64,000 nt of DNA from a virus: positions 186,001-250,000 of the IMG/VR virus record IMGVR_UViG_3300028829_003504. The stretch is one strand, 5' to 3'. The notes beneath the pieces were generated by a model. The model ran no database searches and was not told the DNA's origin. It worked only from the letters and a program-made list of their open reading frames with translations. This document shows, in pieces, positions 26,801-35,284 of the stretch. Within the stretch, counting starts at the first letter, position 1. The number at the start of each line of letters is the position of its first letter. Both the position numbers and the translations under genes were made by a program.

Positions 26801-29675
26801 AACTAAGCAACTTACCACACTAAGTAGCGTAAAGTACGTCCGACTGGCTACAGGTACGTTGGTGCATAAAGACATTACTGATGTTGTCGGCCAAGCAGCC
26901 TTATATAGTTCACATATATTCCGTACTACTAACCTTTTTAACTATGAGTTTGATGCTTCTTCTAATGATAGTGCTGCCCGTGTTAGGTCTAAGCTGGCTA
27001 ACCATAGTGCTGTTATAACTAAAAAGAAAAAGGAATGGGCATTCATGTTGCCTAACCCTGTTGATATACTTGTTAAGACTTCTATTGCTGACCCATCTAA
27101 CCCTGGTTCAGAGATTCACTATGAAGTTTACAACGCCGTACTTAACGATGTTGTAGAGCAATTAGAGAAAGAAATCAATGACAAGAAACGAGCCAATGCT
27201 ATGGACCGACAAGAAGCAGACGATGACGGTATCGACGCTATGGGTGCTGATTCTGATCCGGATTCAATAGGACAGATCGAAGATTTTGGTTTAGAAGAGG
27301 ACGACGACGACGAATTATCCAAAGTCGATCCGAACCAGCTTAAGTACTACATGCAACGTTTAGAGCAACTAGTAACAGATCCTTGGGGCGACCCTTCCGG
27401 TCGTGAAGCTTTAGAGAAAGCAGGTATAAAAGAGTTCGTACCGACTAAAGTTAAAGATGTTATAGGCCGTATCGATAATCACTTTACTACTTACAAACCA
27501 GAAGACCTTAGTGCATTAAATACCTCACATGCTATCGTTTATTGGAACAAAGGTATGACTCATAAAGAATTGGATCTTGTAGAAGATTCCAATGGTGATA
27601 CCTATATGGCTCGTAAGTTTGGTGATACTCGTAAACGTTTAGAGTATGACACACCATCTATTAAAGAACCATCGAAAGACCCTGAACGTTGGAAGCTTGA
27701 GATTAGAGGCAAGGTACTTATCTTCTGTCGCTATACACGATCGGTTAACGCAATCTTTGAAGGGTTACCTCCTAAGTACAAATCCATGGCTAAGAGATTC
27801 CATGGATCACTAGATGGTGAAGATAAGTGGGATAACTTAGAAGCGTTTAAAACTGACCCTAACTGTAAGATATTAATTGCTAATGAGCAATCAATAACTG
27901 AAGGTCAGAACCTGCAGATGGCATCACGTATTATCCGTGTAGATAGTCCTTGGTCTCCTGGTGATTACGATCAGTCTACTGCTCGTATATTCCGACCTGA
28001 CCCTGCTGCTGCAAACATCGGCGAAGACGGTAAGCCTGGTGATATGCCACGTGAAGTAATCTTTATTGACTGGATTATGACTAGTGGTACTTCGGAAGTT
28101 GCGAAGATCGCCCGACTAATGTGGCGTACAGTAGAGAAAACAAAGTTCGATGAAAAAGGGAATAAGCGCTACGAAGAACTTAATGAATTTGACCTAACGC
28201 CTATATCAATGAGCCTTGAAACCTTACGTGAGCGTTCGACTATTGAGGACTTCATGGAATACTTTGAAGCCAAGGCAATGCTGAATGACATTGAAGGTAA
28301 CGAGTTTAGTGAGATGCGTAAGACGACCGTTGCTGCAATGATTCCTCTTACTCCTGCTCCGGCAAGAGACGACTTTGCGCTAATGGACAGCGTTCCTATT
28401 GTAGGTAGTCAACGTATTGCTGACCCTCACGGTTTTGGTTTAAATAGAATGGTTGATTATATGTCGCAACATACAATCGATGACTCACGTAAACCTGACG
28501 AAATCGCCGATATGATTAAAGGACTTCCTGTTAAAACTGAATTCGGCAACGGTACAGTTGTTGGCGTCAAATTTAGATACAGTAAAGGCCGTGACTCGGA
28601 GGGTAACCGCCGTCTTGAGAAAAGACCTATTCGTTCTGTAGTTGTACGACTTGCTGGTAGTGAGGAACTTGAGACATTCGATGTTTCTTTAGTTCACATA
28701 GCCACTAAGCTTTCTGATAAACAGTTTGATGAATTCTTCCGCGTTGAAAATACTTGGGGCACCGCCAAAGAAAAGAAAGCATTAGATCGTGCTCAGAAAG
28801 AAATCGATGATGCTAGTCGCAAGGAAGCGGACCGCCGTGAGAAAGAAGACGCACGTATTAGCTCAGCCTCTGCTAAAGAAAGTGCAAAATCTAAGAAGGC
28901 CAAGAAGCGCAAAGAAAATATCGCAGCAGGTAAGCCAATTAATGAAGGTGTTAAGATCATCAAGAAAGGTGAGAAGATGCCTAAGCCGGCTAAAGACCAG
29001 GTTAAGATCATCAAAGCTGATGACAGTAAGACTACTGCTGATAGACGTTTACGTATTATCCCAAGTGTGTATGATGGCTTCATTGCCATCCATGCTAACT
29101 TGAGAGACCCGGATGCCCATGATATGAAACAATTTAGTTTTGTACCTTTCGGCGATTACTTGTACATTGAAACTAATCGTTATGAAAGATTCTGGACCAT
29201 TGTAGAGTGGATTGAAGCACAGGCTAAGCAGATGAAGATTAAGCTGGACGCTAAATCTGAGAAACGCCTTGAGGTTATCCAAGATGCTTTTGAAGAACGT
29301 AAAGTTATAAATTTTAATGCTCGACTTGCGGCTAAAGTTCAATCTGAGCTTCCTCAGTTCCATAGACAGAGACATATAGAAGCACGCGATAGAAAGTCTA
29401 TTAAAATCTATCCAATGGTTATGCAAGACCGTGTTCGTCTAGCAATTGATTTACGTACTAATCCACTTGTACGTAAATTCATGGACCGATCTGTACCAGG
29501 TGCTGCATCTAAATGGAAACATCATGAAGGAATGAACATCTTCTTCGCGGTGAACAAAACGGAAGCTAAACGTAAACTTAAGGAGCTTGTTGAAGCTGGT
29601 TATACGATTACCAACATAGACAAAGCGCTTGATTCTATAAGTCAGCTTAAAGTAACTCGTAGCAAATCTAAATAG
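23841..29675 (+). CDS. Giant SNF2/SF2-type helicase (1944 aa)
   Basis: Residues 1-800 have no recognised domain. The helicase follows: PHQIDIHRTLRKRP (Q-like region), Walker A APGGGKT at 850-856, DESH at 972-975, then KVLIFCRYTRS (motif IV), ITEGQNLQMAS (motif V) and Q1378-STARIFRP (motif VI). An acidic stretch (about 1110-1165) separates the two lobes. After about 1600 comes a Lys-rich linker and a C-terminal domain with a repeated layout (DRKSIKIYPMV). It should be a DNA translocase or remodeller. Its size and place among probable virion genes suggest an injected, virion-associated factor, as known for some large phage helicases; no methyltransferase motif is visible. Confidence 0.85.
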   Translation: MFESNDDNLELFSYAQGLISTSKDATSDVADPIAASMAPVQLAPESMKDFMGHFFPTRKKSAAAGGPTGNDLQRLVPELSKVSYGISKFFAFAQYCLANGSTLEDMERGDMISNLTSIANALNQEVHKDEMKQHLSTVFGVLSQGQHHVIKDSERFKKGKDIIFSGIPGSQKALKGGIHFRAQPIAEIQVNRNPSTEGFYENERLGNYSTELSLGVIKACEFLHKELFGEATTFSKQDMRKVHQKRWTWDFEALNQKMADYMGLPLKFEFFVNPDKDLVSKFDKYMSLACIREVNKNVAKEWSYYLTHQDGTDKPDNSKLITKEGMLASVNFGITYCLNLPTEFVNYISQSESGDLSLYALHTWITTWGKYYIRPAGSSTGGITRKFLPRYIVPASRTSNLVEERKKAGYYVDGGRSDEDSLTVGPIGSLMYVPKQDAADFDNAKAYESSMEELIRLSYEHGVPVTDNVTLTDEQIVASGSADAQGSIRAQKEKLEEYKGTVLSYSWDYNTILTVGANNSFKQNNIDLQGSTVPDALTVSDYLGFDFSEEGELPIVKDFADSLAMMMMHIKPDGTDMHVTPESIKFGYWKDDAESGFLGFPPFASLLRTYTYMAIRKKVPTLSKLIEEAAEELSLPTLDSNDFELGLYKSVIRNDLSLQASDVIKTGEVIKRLITYAIKDAEAGPGSNLRTQVMREIGPESFDVEIKDHPRFFNKRSSTLADFGNVYAYLGGRVFQKACMALTKVSSKDLMTQNFEGVEGLLKDVTLPSFQTISMEVMPLAIMLGKMVPQATEYFEKAEVIIDSFRKDDSLDADDIVMPGLAEGSQMFPHQIDIHRTLRKRPKFATIDVAPGGGKTIALLVDIGCVQNEDPDGIRALVLCPDHLVGNWCEDMVKVTKGSWNVVPLKTEVWKRWGDEKLAAMIQGAPPNTIFVAGLNFVKSKPFLMSYGTKSIHVSGMVEFLKRFGFNYIALDESHKCKNLTSITHKATKQLTTLSSVKYVRLATGTLVHKDITDVVGQAALYSSHIFRTTNLFNYEFDASSNDSAARVRSKLANHSAVITKKKKEWAFMLPNPVDILVKTSIADPSNPGSEIHYEVYNAVLNDVVEQLEKEINDKKRANAMDRQEADDDGIDAMGADSDPDSIGQIEDFGLEEDDDDELSKVDPNQLKYYMQRLEQLVTDPWGDPSGREALEKAGIKEFVPTKVKDVIGRIDNHFTTYKPEDLSALNTSHAIVYWNKGMTHKELDLVEDSNGDTYMARKFGDTRKRLEYDTPSIKEPSKDPERWKLEIRGKVLIFCRYTRSVNAIFEGLPPKYKSMAKRFHGSLDGEDKWDNLEAFKTDPNCKILIANEQSITEGQNLQMASRIIRVDSPWSPGDYDQSTARIFRPDPAAANIGEDGKPGDMPREVIFIDWIMTSGTSEVAKIARLMWRTVEKTKFDEKGNKRYEELNEFDLTPISMSLETLRERSTIEDFMEYFEAKAMLNDIEGNEFSEMRKTTVAAMIPLTPAPARDDFALMDSVPIVGSQRIADPHGFGLNRMVDYMSQHTIDDSRKPDEIADMIKGLPVKTEFGNGTVVGVKFRYSKGRDSEGNRRLEKRPIRSVVVRLAGSEELETFDVSLVHIATKLSDKQFDEFFRVENTWGTAKEKKALDRAQKEIDDASRKEADRREKEDARISSASAKESAKSKKAKKRKENIAAGKPINEGVKIIKKGEKMPKPAKDQVKIIKADDSKTTADRRLRIIPSVYDGFIAIHANLRDPDAHDMKQFSFVPFGDYLYIETNRYERFWTIVEWIEAQAKQMKIKLDAKSEKRLEVIQDAFEERKVINFNARLAAKVQSELPQFHRQRHIEARDRKSIKIYPMVMQDRVRLAIDLRTNPLVRKFMDRSVPGAASKWKHHEGMNIFFAVNKTEAKRKLKELVEAGYTITNIDKALDSISQLKVTRSKSK

Positions 29676-29680
29676 TATGC

Positions 29681-29698
29681 CGGAGGCCTCGGCCTCCG
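29681..29698 (+). terminator. Strong hairpin after the helicase gene
   Basis: CGGAGGCC (29681-29688) pairs with GGCCTCCG (29691-29698). No T tract follows, so it may be an RNA-processing or stabilising hairpin rather than a terminator. Confidence 0.4.
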
Positions 29699-29719
29699 CT
29701 TAATTTAAGGAAATTTGTA

Positions 29720-30202
29720 ATGAAACAATTTGATACCAACCCCGACCGTCTTAGACGGCAACAGGCTGTTATGTCTCACTTAAAATTCTATCGTGGTGAG
29801 CTAGATGGTATTTGGGGACCGGCTTCTATTAGTGCTAAGAAAGCATTTGAGGTCAGTGGGTCATTCACTGGTGGGCTTCCTAACCAAGGACTTCCATTTA
29901 ATCCGAATGCCCAACTGCCCTCAATACTTTATCGTGACCCACAGACAGGACTTGTTTGTCATCCTGAACTAAGTGACGAGAAACTAACAGAGATGTTCCG
30001 CAGCCGTGGCAATGTTAGTGTAACTAAAGTGTCGGAAACTCAAGTATCTAATGATACTAAGAAAGTTGAACAACCGCATGTGCCTACGCAGCAGGAACCT
30101 CAGCGACAAGAGAACCGTAAGCAGGAACCTCAGCGACAAGAGAACCGTAAGCAGGAACCTCAGCGACAAGAGAAGCTTAAGCAGAAACATCGCCAAGGAT
30201 AG
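29720..30202 (+). CDS. Peptidoglycan-binding-like protein with a tandem-repeat tail
   Basis: Residues about 9-45 resemble a PG_binding_1 module: RRQQAVMSHLKFYRGELDGIWGPASISAKKAF, with the typical 'LD G.wG..t..A...F' ending. The 160-residue product has no catalytic domain, then a polar linker and a tail with three copies of a ten-residue QEPQRQENRK-type repeat (about 125-154). It could attach a virion or lysis component to cell wall. AAGGAAA supplies the ribosome-binding site. Confidence 0.6.
   Translation: MKQFDTNPDRLRRQQAVMSHLKFYRGELDGIWGPASISAKKAFEVSGSFTGGLPNQGLPFNPNAQLPSILYRDPQTGLVCHPELSDEKLTEMFRSRGNVSVTKVSETQVSNDTKKVEQPHVPTQQEPQRQENRKQEPQRQENRKQEPQRQEKLKQKHRQG
30091..30180 (+). repeat. 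Three tandem copies of a 30-bp in-frame repeat
   Basis: Units at 30091-30120, 30121-30150 and 30151-30180; the first two are identical and the third differs by a few bases at its end. The repeat encodes a Gln/Arg/Glu-rich decapeptide and copy number can probably vary by slippage or recombination. Confidence 0.95.
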
Positions 30203-30291
30203 TGTACCCATGTGGACTAATAATCGACCAAGGTAGCATAATACAACTTCTATTCCATGAAAAGTGGCCTAAGTAGTTGGAAACAAGCAAA

Positions 30292-30337
30292 CTGTAAAGA
30301 TACCCTATATGACTAATTGCTATATAGGGTATTTTTG
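30292..30337 (+). terminator. CTGTAAA motif overlapping a terminator hairpin
   Basis: CTGTAAAGATACCC starts at 30292. ATACCCTATAT (30300-30310) pairs perfectly with ATATAGGGTAT (30322-30332), followed by five T (30332-30336). The hairpin can end the upstream transcript; the CTGTAAA motif, 47 nt before the next ATG, may start the new one. Whether the same bases do both is uncertain. Confidence 0.7.
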
Positions 30338-30338
30338 T

Positions 30339-31157
30339 ATGCAACACCAGTACATCGATTATGTTTATTCTTACGCCGTTAAGAAACGTGAATTACTCAT
30401 TCCATATTTAAAAGGCGATAAACACCACATCCCTGAACACTTCCTCTATCCCAATCACCTGATGACTACCTCTGACACCAAAGCATACTGTGACTTTATG
30501 CTGATGTCCATCAATGACGAAATAGATTTCCACCACTACGATGTAATCAATCGCGTAGACGCAGAACTTCAAAACATATTCGGCGTTGACTTTCACCAAC
30601 ACATGATTATGTTCGCACTCGCATTGGCTACATACTTACACGGTGACCCAGAAGCCGTTGACCATGCTCGTAATACAGGCGAACCTTATATTGAACATCC
30701 TCTTGAGGTGTATTACATTATATCACAGGTCACTAACCGTTATGCCGACCTCAACGAGTTTGAAACAGTAATGGTACTATCTGCTACGTTACTTCACGAT
30801 ACAATAGAAGGTACTAAGGCAACGGTAGAGCTTTTAGAGATAATATTCGGTAGAGACACTGCCTACTTGGTATGTGGCTGCTCAAAGACTGAGTCCCTTA
30901 TCGATTATCCGTTACCTCTTAGTGTGTTAAATCCTGATCATAGTACCACTGAACACTATGTTAATGGTTCGGAACATGTACAGAATATCAAGACAGCCGA
31001 TGCCATACATAACATAAGTTGCTTCGAAAGAGATAACCCAAAGTACGCACCTGTCTACGCAGAACGAAAAAGTAAGCTGCACGTACAATTTCTTAAGGCC
31101 GATAAACACTTAATGTCCAAGCTAATGAATTTGATTCACGGTAAAGTATTGGCTTAG
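30339..31157 (+). CDS. RelA/SpoT-type HD-domain protein, possible (p)ppGpp hydrolase
   Basis: From about residue 90 the product matches the SpoT/MESH1 HD hydrolase: DHARNTGEPYIEHPLEV, ATLLHDTIEGT (H153-D154), FGRDTAYLVCGCSKTE, and IKTADAIHNIS. The synthetase domain is absent. Canonical hydrolases have HDxxED; here the last Asp is Gly158, which may lower or alter activity. The N-terminal 80 residues are unassigned. I chose ATG 30339 (AGGG 10 nt upstream) since the ATG at 30309 lies within the terminator stem. Plausible role: removing host alarmones during infection. Confidence 0.75.
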   Translation: MQHQYIDYVYSYAVKKRELLIPYLKGDKHHIPEHFLYPNHLMTTSDTKAYCDFMLMSINDEIDFHHYDVINRVDAELQNIFGVDFHQHMIMFALALATYLHGDPEAVDHARNTGEPYIEHPLEVYYIISQVTNRYADLNEFETVMVLSATLLHDTIEGTKATVELLEIIFGRDTAYLVCGCSKTESLIDYPLPLSVLNPDHSTTEHYVNGSEHVQNIKTADAIHNISCFERDNPKYAPVYAERKSKLHVQFLKADKHLMSKLMNLIHGKVLA

Positions 31158-31196
31158 TGTGAAAAGGCCTTAACATGCAATAATTAAGGATGCCGA

Positions 31197-34100
31197 ATGA
31201 GTGGAATTAAGTATGCCCCTTTCGATTTTAAAATTTCATCTAAGTTCTCCGATGGAGACGACGATGGATATAGTTATATTGAACTGCCTAGGCATAGAAA
31301 GAAAGGAGCCCCTAAAGTAATGTTTGTTCTCGATCATGTTCCTACTGAGGATTTGGTGAGAGGCAAGTTACTTCAAGGCTTTACAGGCGAGACTCTTATG
31401 GCTATGTTTGACGTAGCGAGAGACGTTTACGGATGCAAAGTATCGGAGAGAGATTTAGATTGGCTGGGTTTTAATTTTAATGCCTTCAAGACGTATAATA
31501 AGTCCCAAGAGTTTATCGAAGAGTCAGAGGAGCTTTTCAAGAAAAGATTAAACTCCGCTATTGTTCAATATAAGCCTGATGTCGTGATAACCTTTGGACC
31601 TAAGCCCTTTGCCGCGTTGAACAGTACTAAGCTACATTGGGCAAAAGGAAATGTCAGTAACTTCTTAGGCACTTCTATTAACACTAGTATTAAGTACAAG
31701 GGTAAACGACATTCGTTCAAAAATGTCCCAACGTTGAGCTTAAATTCACTGCTTGGAGGCAAAAGCCAGTTCAATTTAGGGGTGTCTTCTTATCTTCTAG
31801 GGTATGTAACACGAAACCTGATTACAGGCATTGAAGGTAAGATGCGCTACAAAATACCTTCACTTTACCGTAAAGTAGGCGGTGTTAGAAAGCCTAAGTA
31901 TAAAACGATTCTCACTGACACAGTAGGTAAGGTTAAGAAGTGTTTAGATCGAATGGCAAAAGCCAAAGTCGTTGCTATAGACACGGAGACCGAAAACTTA
32001 GCGCGAATTGTGAATAACGTCCTAACGGTTCAAATGAGTGACGATGGCAAAAGTGCCTTTATCATTCCGATTCACCATAAAGACAGCCCGTTCACGACTA
32101 AAGAAAAGAAAATCGTTATTCGGATGCTTAGGGAATACTTTGAGTATGGTAATAACAATGACGTTCAAATCTATGTTAATGGTAAGTTCGATTTAAACAT
32201 AATGCGGACTAACTTCAAAATCAAATACTACAAGTCAAACGTATGGGACTTGATTGCTGGCGAATATGTTCTTGATGAAAACATGAAGATACTCACCACT
32301 ATGACTGGCTACGGTTACTACAACTTAGGTAACATGGCAATGCAGTACGGTTGTACCGCGTTTCTTGAGAGTGATTTTGGTAAAGAGAACCGAGCTACTA
32401 TTAAAGATACGGATTTAGATAGACCTCTGTTGGAATATTGTGCGCTTGATGTTATTGTCCCTTTCCATATCTATAAGCAACAACTTAGGCGGGCTGAGGA
32501 TGAAGGATATGATTACTATTACCAAATGGTCGCTAATCAAATCAGCGATCAGATTAATGTGTTTAGTACCCTTGAGTGTACCGGAGCCTTAGCAGATATC
32601 GAATACCTGTTCAGACTTAAACTACCTGACAGTCCTATTAACGTAGAACTCAAGAAAGCCGAAGATAGATTGTATAAGTCTAAAGCTGTAGCTAAAGCGA
32701 ATGCAATTCTAGGCGCGGATAATAAAGTTCCGACTGAAGGTCTATGGGGGTCATTCAAAGCTACACTGTTTGACCTTACTAAATCCGAACATAAGCAAGT
32801 ACTGTTCTTCGATGTACTTGGATTAAAACCTTTGAAGTTAGGTAAGAACATACGACCTAACGGGGAGAAAGAAGGTGCTATAGGTAAAGACTTCCAGAAA
32901 GCATATAAGGAAGTTAAAGAAGTTTCTTGGTTTGATAAGATAACCAAAGTTAAGAAACTCCGTGACGCCTATGTAAAAAGCTTAATCAAACTTTGGGGTA
33001 GTGACGACGACCTCAAGACTGATAAACGAATCCGACCGACTTACAACTTTAGTAAGATCGTAACGGGTCGTACATCGGCTGAGAAGCCGAATCTACAGCA
33101 GATACCAAGCCGCTCAGAACTTGGTAAGCACATTAAACGATTGTTCATTGCAGGCAAAGGTAAGATACTTATCAAAGTGGATTACTCTGCACATGAAGTA
33201 CGTTGTTGGTCAATCATATCTGGAGACCAAGCTGTTGCTGACGTATTCCAAGTAGGTGCCGACTTCCGTAACCGCTATAAGTTATTCCCAGATCCATTAA
33301 TATGGAGAAAGATTGATTTAGAAGGTGATGTACATAAAATCAATGCTGCATACTTCTTTGGCGTTGACGTATCTGCCGTTACTAAGTTCTTACGTGACTC
33401 CGTTAAGACCGTAATATTCGGTTTGATATACGGACAAGGTGATAACGGTCTAGCTGCCGCTACCGATAACACGGTTGCTAAGATTGTTGAGTTAAAGAAA
33501 CGATTCCTCGAACGATTCCCTGTTGGTGTTAAATGGTTCTCTAAAGTACATGACATAGTTAATAAGTACTTCTTCTGTGAATCACCTATCGGCCGTCGCC
33601 GTCATCTTTGGGGCTTAGCTTTACCTAAGTCAGTTCCAAACTTAGATGGTATTAATGCAAGGTGCCTAAGGCAGTCTGTTAACTCATTAGTACAGGGTTT
33701 CGGTTCTGATTTAATGATGGTAGGTATCCGTAACGTTGACCGAATGAAGTATGAGCACTTCGAAGAAACTGGACATTATCCTGATATGGACCTATGTGTA
33801 TCGGTGCACGATAGTTTAACAGTCGAAGTTGCCTACGAAGATTTCTGGTTAGCGTTAGATTTCATAGATAGAGGCTTAACCTCCGTAGTTGAAGATAAGA
33901 TCAAAGAGCGTTATGGTTACAGCTTTGTATCTTCACCTGAAGTTGACTTTGATATTGGACCTACTGAGCGTGACGTTAAAGGTTGGGATTTCTCGTTTGA
34001 GCAGATGAAGAAGCATGTACGTACCTCCCTTGAATTTCAGAATGAGGAATGGGACCACGAGATAGATATTGATGATGTCATGAATAATATCTTTGAGGAA

Positions 34101-34367
34101 CAATACGATACAATGCCTGAGTTTATGAAGAAGCAACTTTGGGCCACACGTACCAAGATTGATTCTATGGGTGATACAGACCCTCGTTCTAAGAAAGAGA
34201 GAAAGCTTTCTAAGAAGTACCGTTCAGAACTTTCTGCAAACACACGCCAGTTCATTAAGGAAGAGCGTGAAGAGAAAGAACGTAAGAAAAAAGAAGAAGT
34301 TAAGAAACTTCGTAAAGCCGAGAAAGCTAAAGCCAAGAAAGATAAACGGGCTAAGGAAGCAGCGTGA
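31197..34367 (+). CDS. Family A DNA polymerase with UDG-like N-terminal domain
   Basis: The 1056 residues contain: a UDG-superfamily-like N-terminus (about 35-205: MFVLDHVPTED, GFTGETL, VVITFGPKPFAAL); a 3'-5' exonuclease (D262-T-E264, NGKFDLNIM, YCALD); and the polymerase with motif A VDYSAHEVR (D662), motif B R733-x3-K737-x3-F741-x3-YG, and motif C VHDS (H871-D872). A Lys-rich tail ends the protein. The layout recalls SPO1-type phage polymerases, which also carry a UDG-like domain. The UDG catalytic HPS-like motif is not visible, so that domain is probably structural. It is the main replicative polymerase. Confidence 0.93.
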   Translation: MSGIKYAPFDFKISSKFSDGDDDGYSYIELPRHRKKGAPKVMFVLDHVPTEDLVRGKLLQGFTGETLMAMFDVARDVYGCKVSERDLDWLGFNFNAFKTYNKSQEFIEESEELFKKRLNSAIVQYKPDVVITFGPKPFAALNSTKLHWAKGNVSNFLGTSINTSIKYKGKRHSFKNVPTLSLNSLLGGKSQFNLGVSSYLLGYVTRNLITGIEGKMRYKIPSLYRKVGGVRKPKYKTILTDTVGKVKKCLDRMAKAKVVAIDTETENLARIVNNVLTVQMSDDGKSAFIIPIHHKDSPFTTKEKKIVIRMLREYFEYGNNNDVQIYVNGKFDLNIMRTNFKIKYYKSNVWDLIAGEYVLDENMKILTTMTGYGYYNLGNMAMQYGCTAFLESDFGKENRATIKDTDLDRPLLEYCALDVIVPFHIYKQQLRRAEDEGYDYYYQMVANQISDQINVFSTLECTGALADIEYLFRLKLPDSPINVELKKAEDRLYKSKAVAKANAILGADNKVPTEGLWGSFKATLFDLTKSEHKQVLFFDVLGLKPLKLGKNIRPNGEKEGAIGKDFQKAYKEVKEVSWFDKITKVKKLRDAYVKSLIKLWGSDDDLKTDKRIRPTYNFSKIVTGRTSAEKPNLQQIPSRSELGKHIKRLFIAGKGKILIKVDYSAHEVRCWSIISGDQAVADVFQVGADFRNRYKLFPDPLIWRKIDLEGDVHKINAAYFFGVDVSAVTKFLRDSVKTVIFGLIYGQGDNGLAAATDNTVAKIVELKKRFLERFPVGVKWFSKVHDIVNKYFFCESPIGRRRHLWGLALPKSVPNLDGINARCLRQSVNSLVQGFGSDLMMVGIRNVDRMKYEHFEETGHYPDMDLCVSVHDSLTVEVAYEDFWLALDFIDRGLTSVVEDKIKERYGYSFVSSPEVDFDIGPTERDVKGWDFSFEQMKKHVRTSLEFQNEEWDHEIDIDDVMNNIFEEQYDTMPEFMKKQLWATRTKIDSMGDTDPRSKKERKLSKKYRSELSANTRQFIKEEREEKERKKKEEVKKLRKAEKAKAKKDKRAKEAA

Positions 34368-35284
34368 TGAAGATTAGATATGTAGGTATATATGCCGCGC
34401 CTTATAAGTATGGACCTCTAGCCGGGCTCCCTACTATACATCTAGAATTATTTGGATGCAATCTTACCTGCTCCGCTATGAATAATCCTAAGAACGAAGA
34501 CCTTATCTTTATTGACACTCAAGAAGGTAAAGCTGATAGGACTAGATTTACTGTTGGCTGTAGCCATAGATTTGCATGGGATACTGATTATTTCCATGCT
34601 ACTACTATGGGCGATGCGTACCACATAGCAGATGCAATACTTAAGCTTGTAGGACCTAAGGGCTTCTTCAACCGGAGTTCAGTAGTTCTAAGTATAGGTG
34701 GAGGCGAACCTTTACTACAGCAAGAAAGTATAGTCGAGATTCTTAAGGCCTTAGATAGACGATGCGCGGTAGCTAGACTAATTCCACCTTCTGTTGTTTC
34801 CATAGAAACCAACTCTACACAACATCTTAAGTCTAGTTTTAAATCCTATCTAACAAGATGGCGCGACCGTTACTCGGATATTGAGCAAGCTCAAAGGACG
34901 GTACACTTCTTGAATTCACCTAAGCTTTCCATATCGGGTGAGGATACGGACATGAGTATAATGCCTAGTATTATATTAGAGCAGTTTACGTCGAACTTCG
35001 GCGTTAGTTTGGTATTCCCTACAAGATACAAGACCCAAGATTTCGACGATATTGTTTCTTACTTTGATGTGTGTAAGGAGTACATTAAAACTATGGGGAC
35101 TACGTGGATTAATAGCGGTGACACTTCGGACTACATGACACGTCTTCTAAGTATCGTTCCTTACGTATTTCCCGTAGGTATTACACCTCCTACCGAGAAG
35201 GCACACGAGCACATGGCTATGCGATATGGCTTTATATATAACAGGAACTACCAAGTTAGCGAGGTGACAGATTGTCTGAGCTAA
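34367..35284 (+). CDS. QueE-like radical SAM enzyme (phage type)
   Basis: The ATG at 34367 overlaps the polymerase stop (TGATG). Cysteines C31-x3-C35 and C65 (in GCSHRFAW) form the phage/QueE-like arrangement for the iron-sulfur cluster, and SIGGGEPLLQ is the GGxEP SAM-binding motif. QueE makes 7-carboxy-7-deazaguanine, precursor of queuosine and of 7-deazaguanine DNA modifications that protect some phages from restriction. No queD, queC or transglycosylase gene is in the window, so the pathway must be completed elsewhere or the host product is used. Confidence 0.75.
   Translation: MKIRYVGIYAAPYKYGPLAGLPTIHLELFGCNLTCSAMNNPKNEDLIFIDTQEGKADRTRFTVGCSHRFAWDTDYFHATTMGDAYHIADAILKLVGPKGFFNRSSVVLSIGGGEPLLQQESIVEILKALDRRCAVARLIPPSVVSIETNSTQHLKSSFKSYLTRWRDRYSDIEQAQRTVHFLNSPKLSISGEDTDMSIMPSIILEQFTSNFGVSLVFPTRYKTQDFDDIVSYFDVCKEYIKTMGTTWINSGDTSDYMTRLLSIVPYVFPVGITPPTEKAHEHMAMRYGFIYNRNYQVSEVTDCLS

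Noticed and set aside
23841-29675. DarB-type methyltransferase-helicase
   Set aside because: No N6-adenine methyltransferase motif (such as a DPPY/NPPY block) was seen in the N-terminal half; only the helicase is supported.
30091-30180. CRISPR array
   Set aside because: The three 30-bp units are directly adjacent with no spacers and code in frame for a decapeptide.
30309-30341. Start of the HD protein at the ATG at 30309
   Set aside because: That ATG lies inside the stem of a strong terminator hairpin and has no ribosome-binding site; the ATG at 30339 has AGGG upstream.
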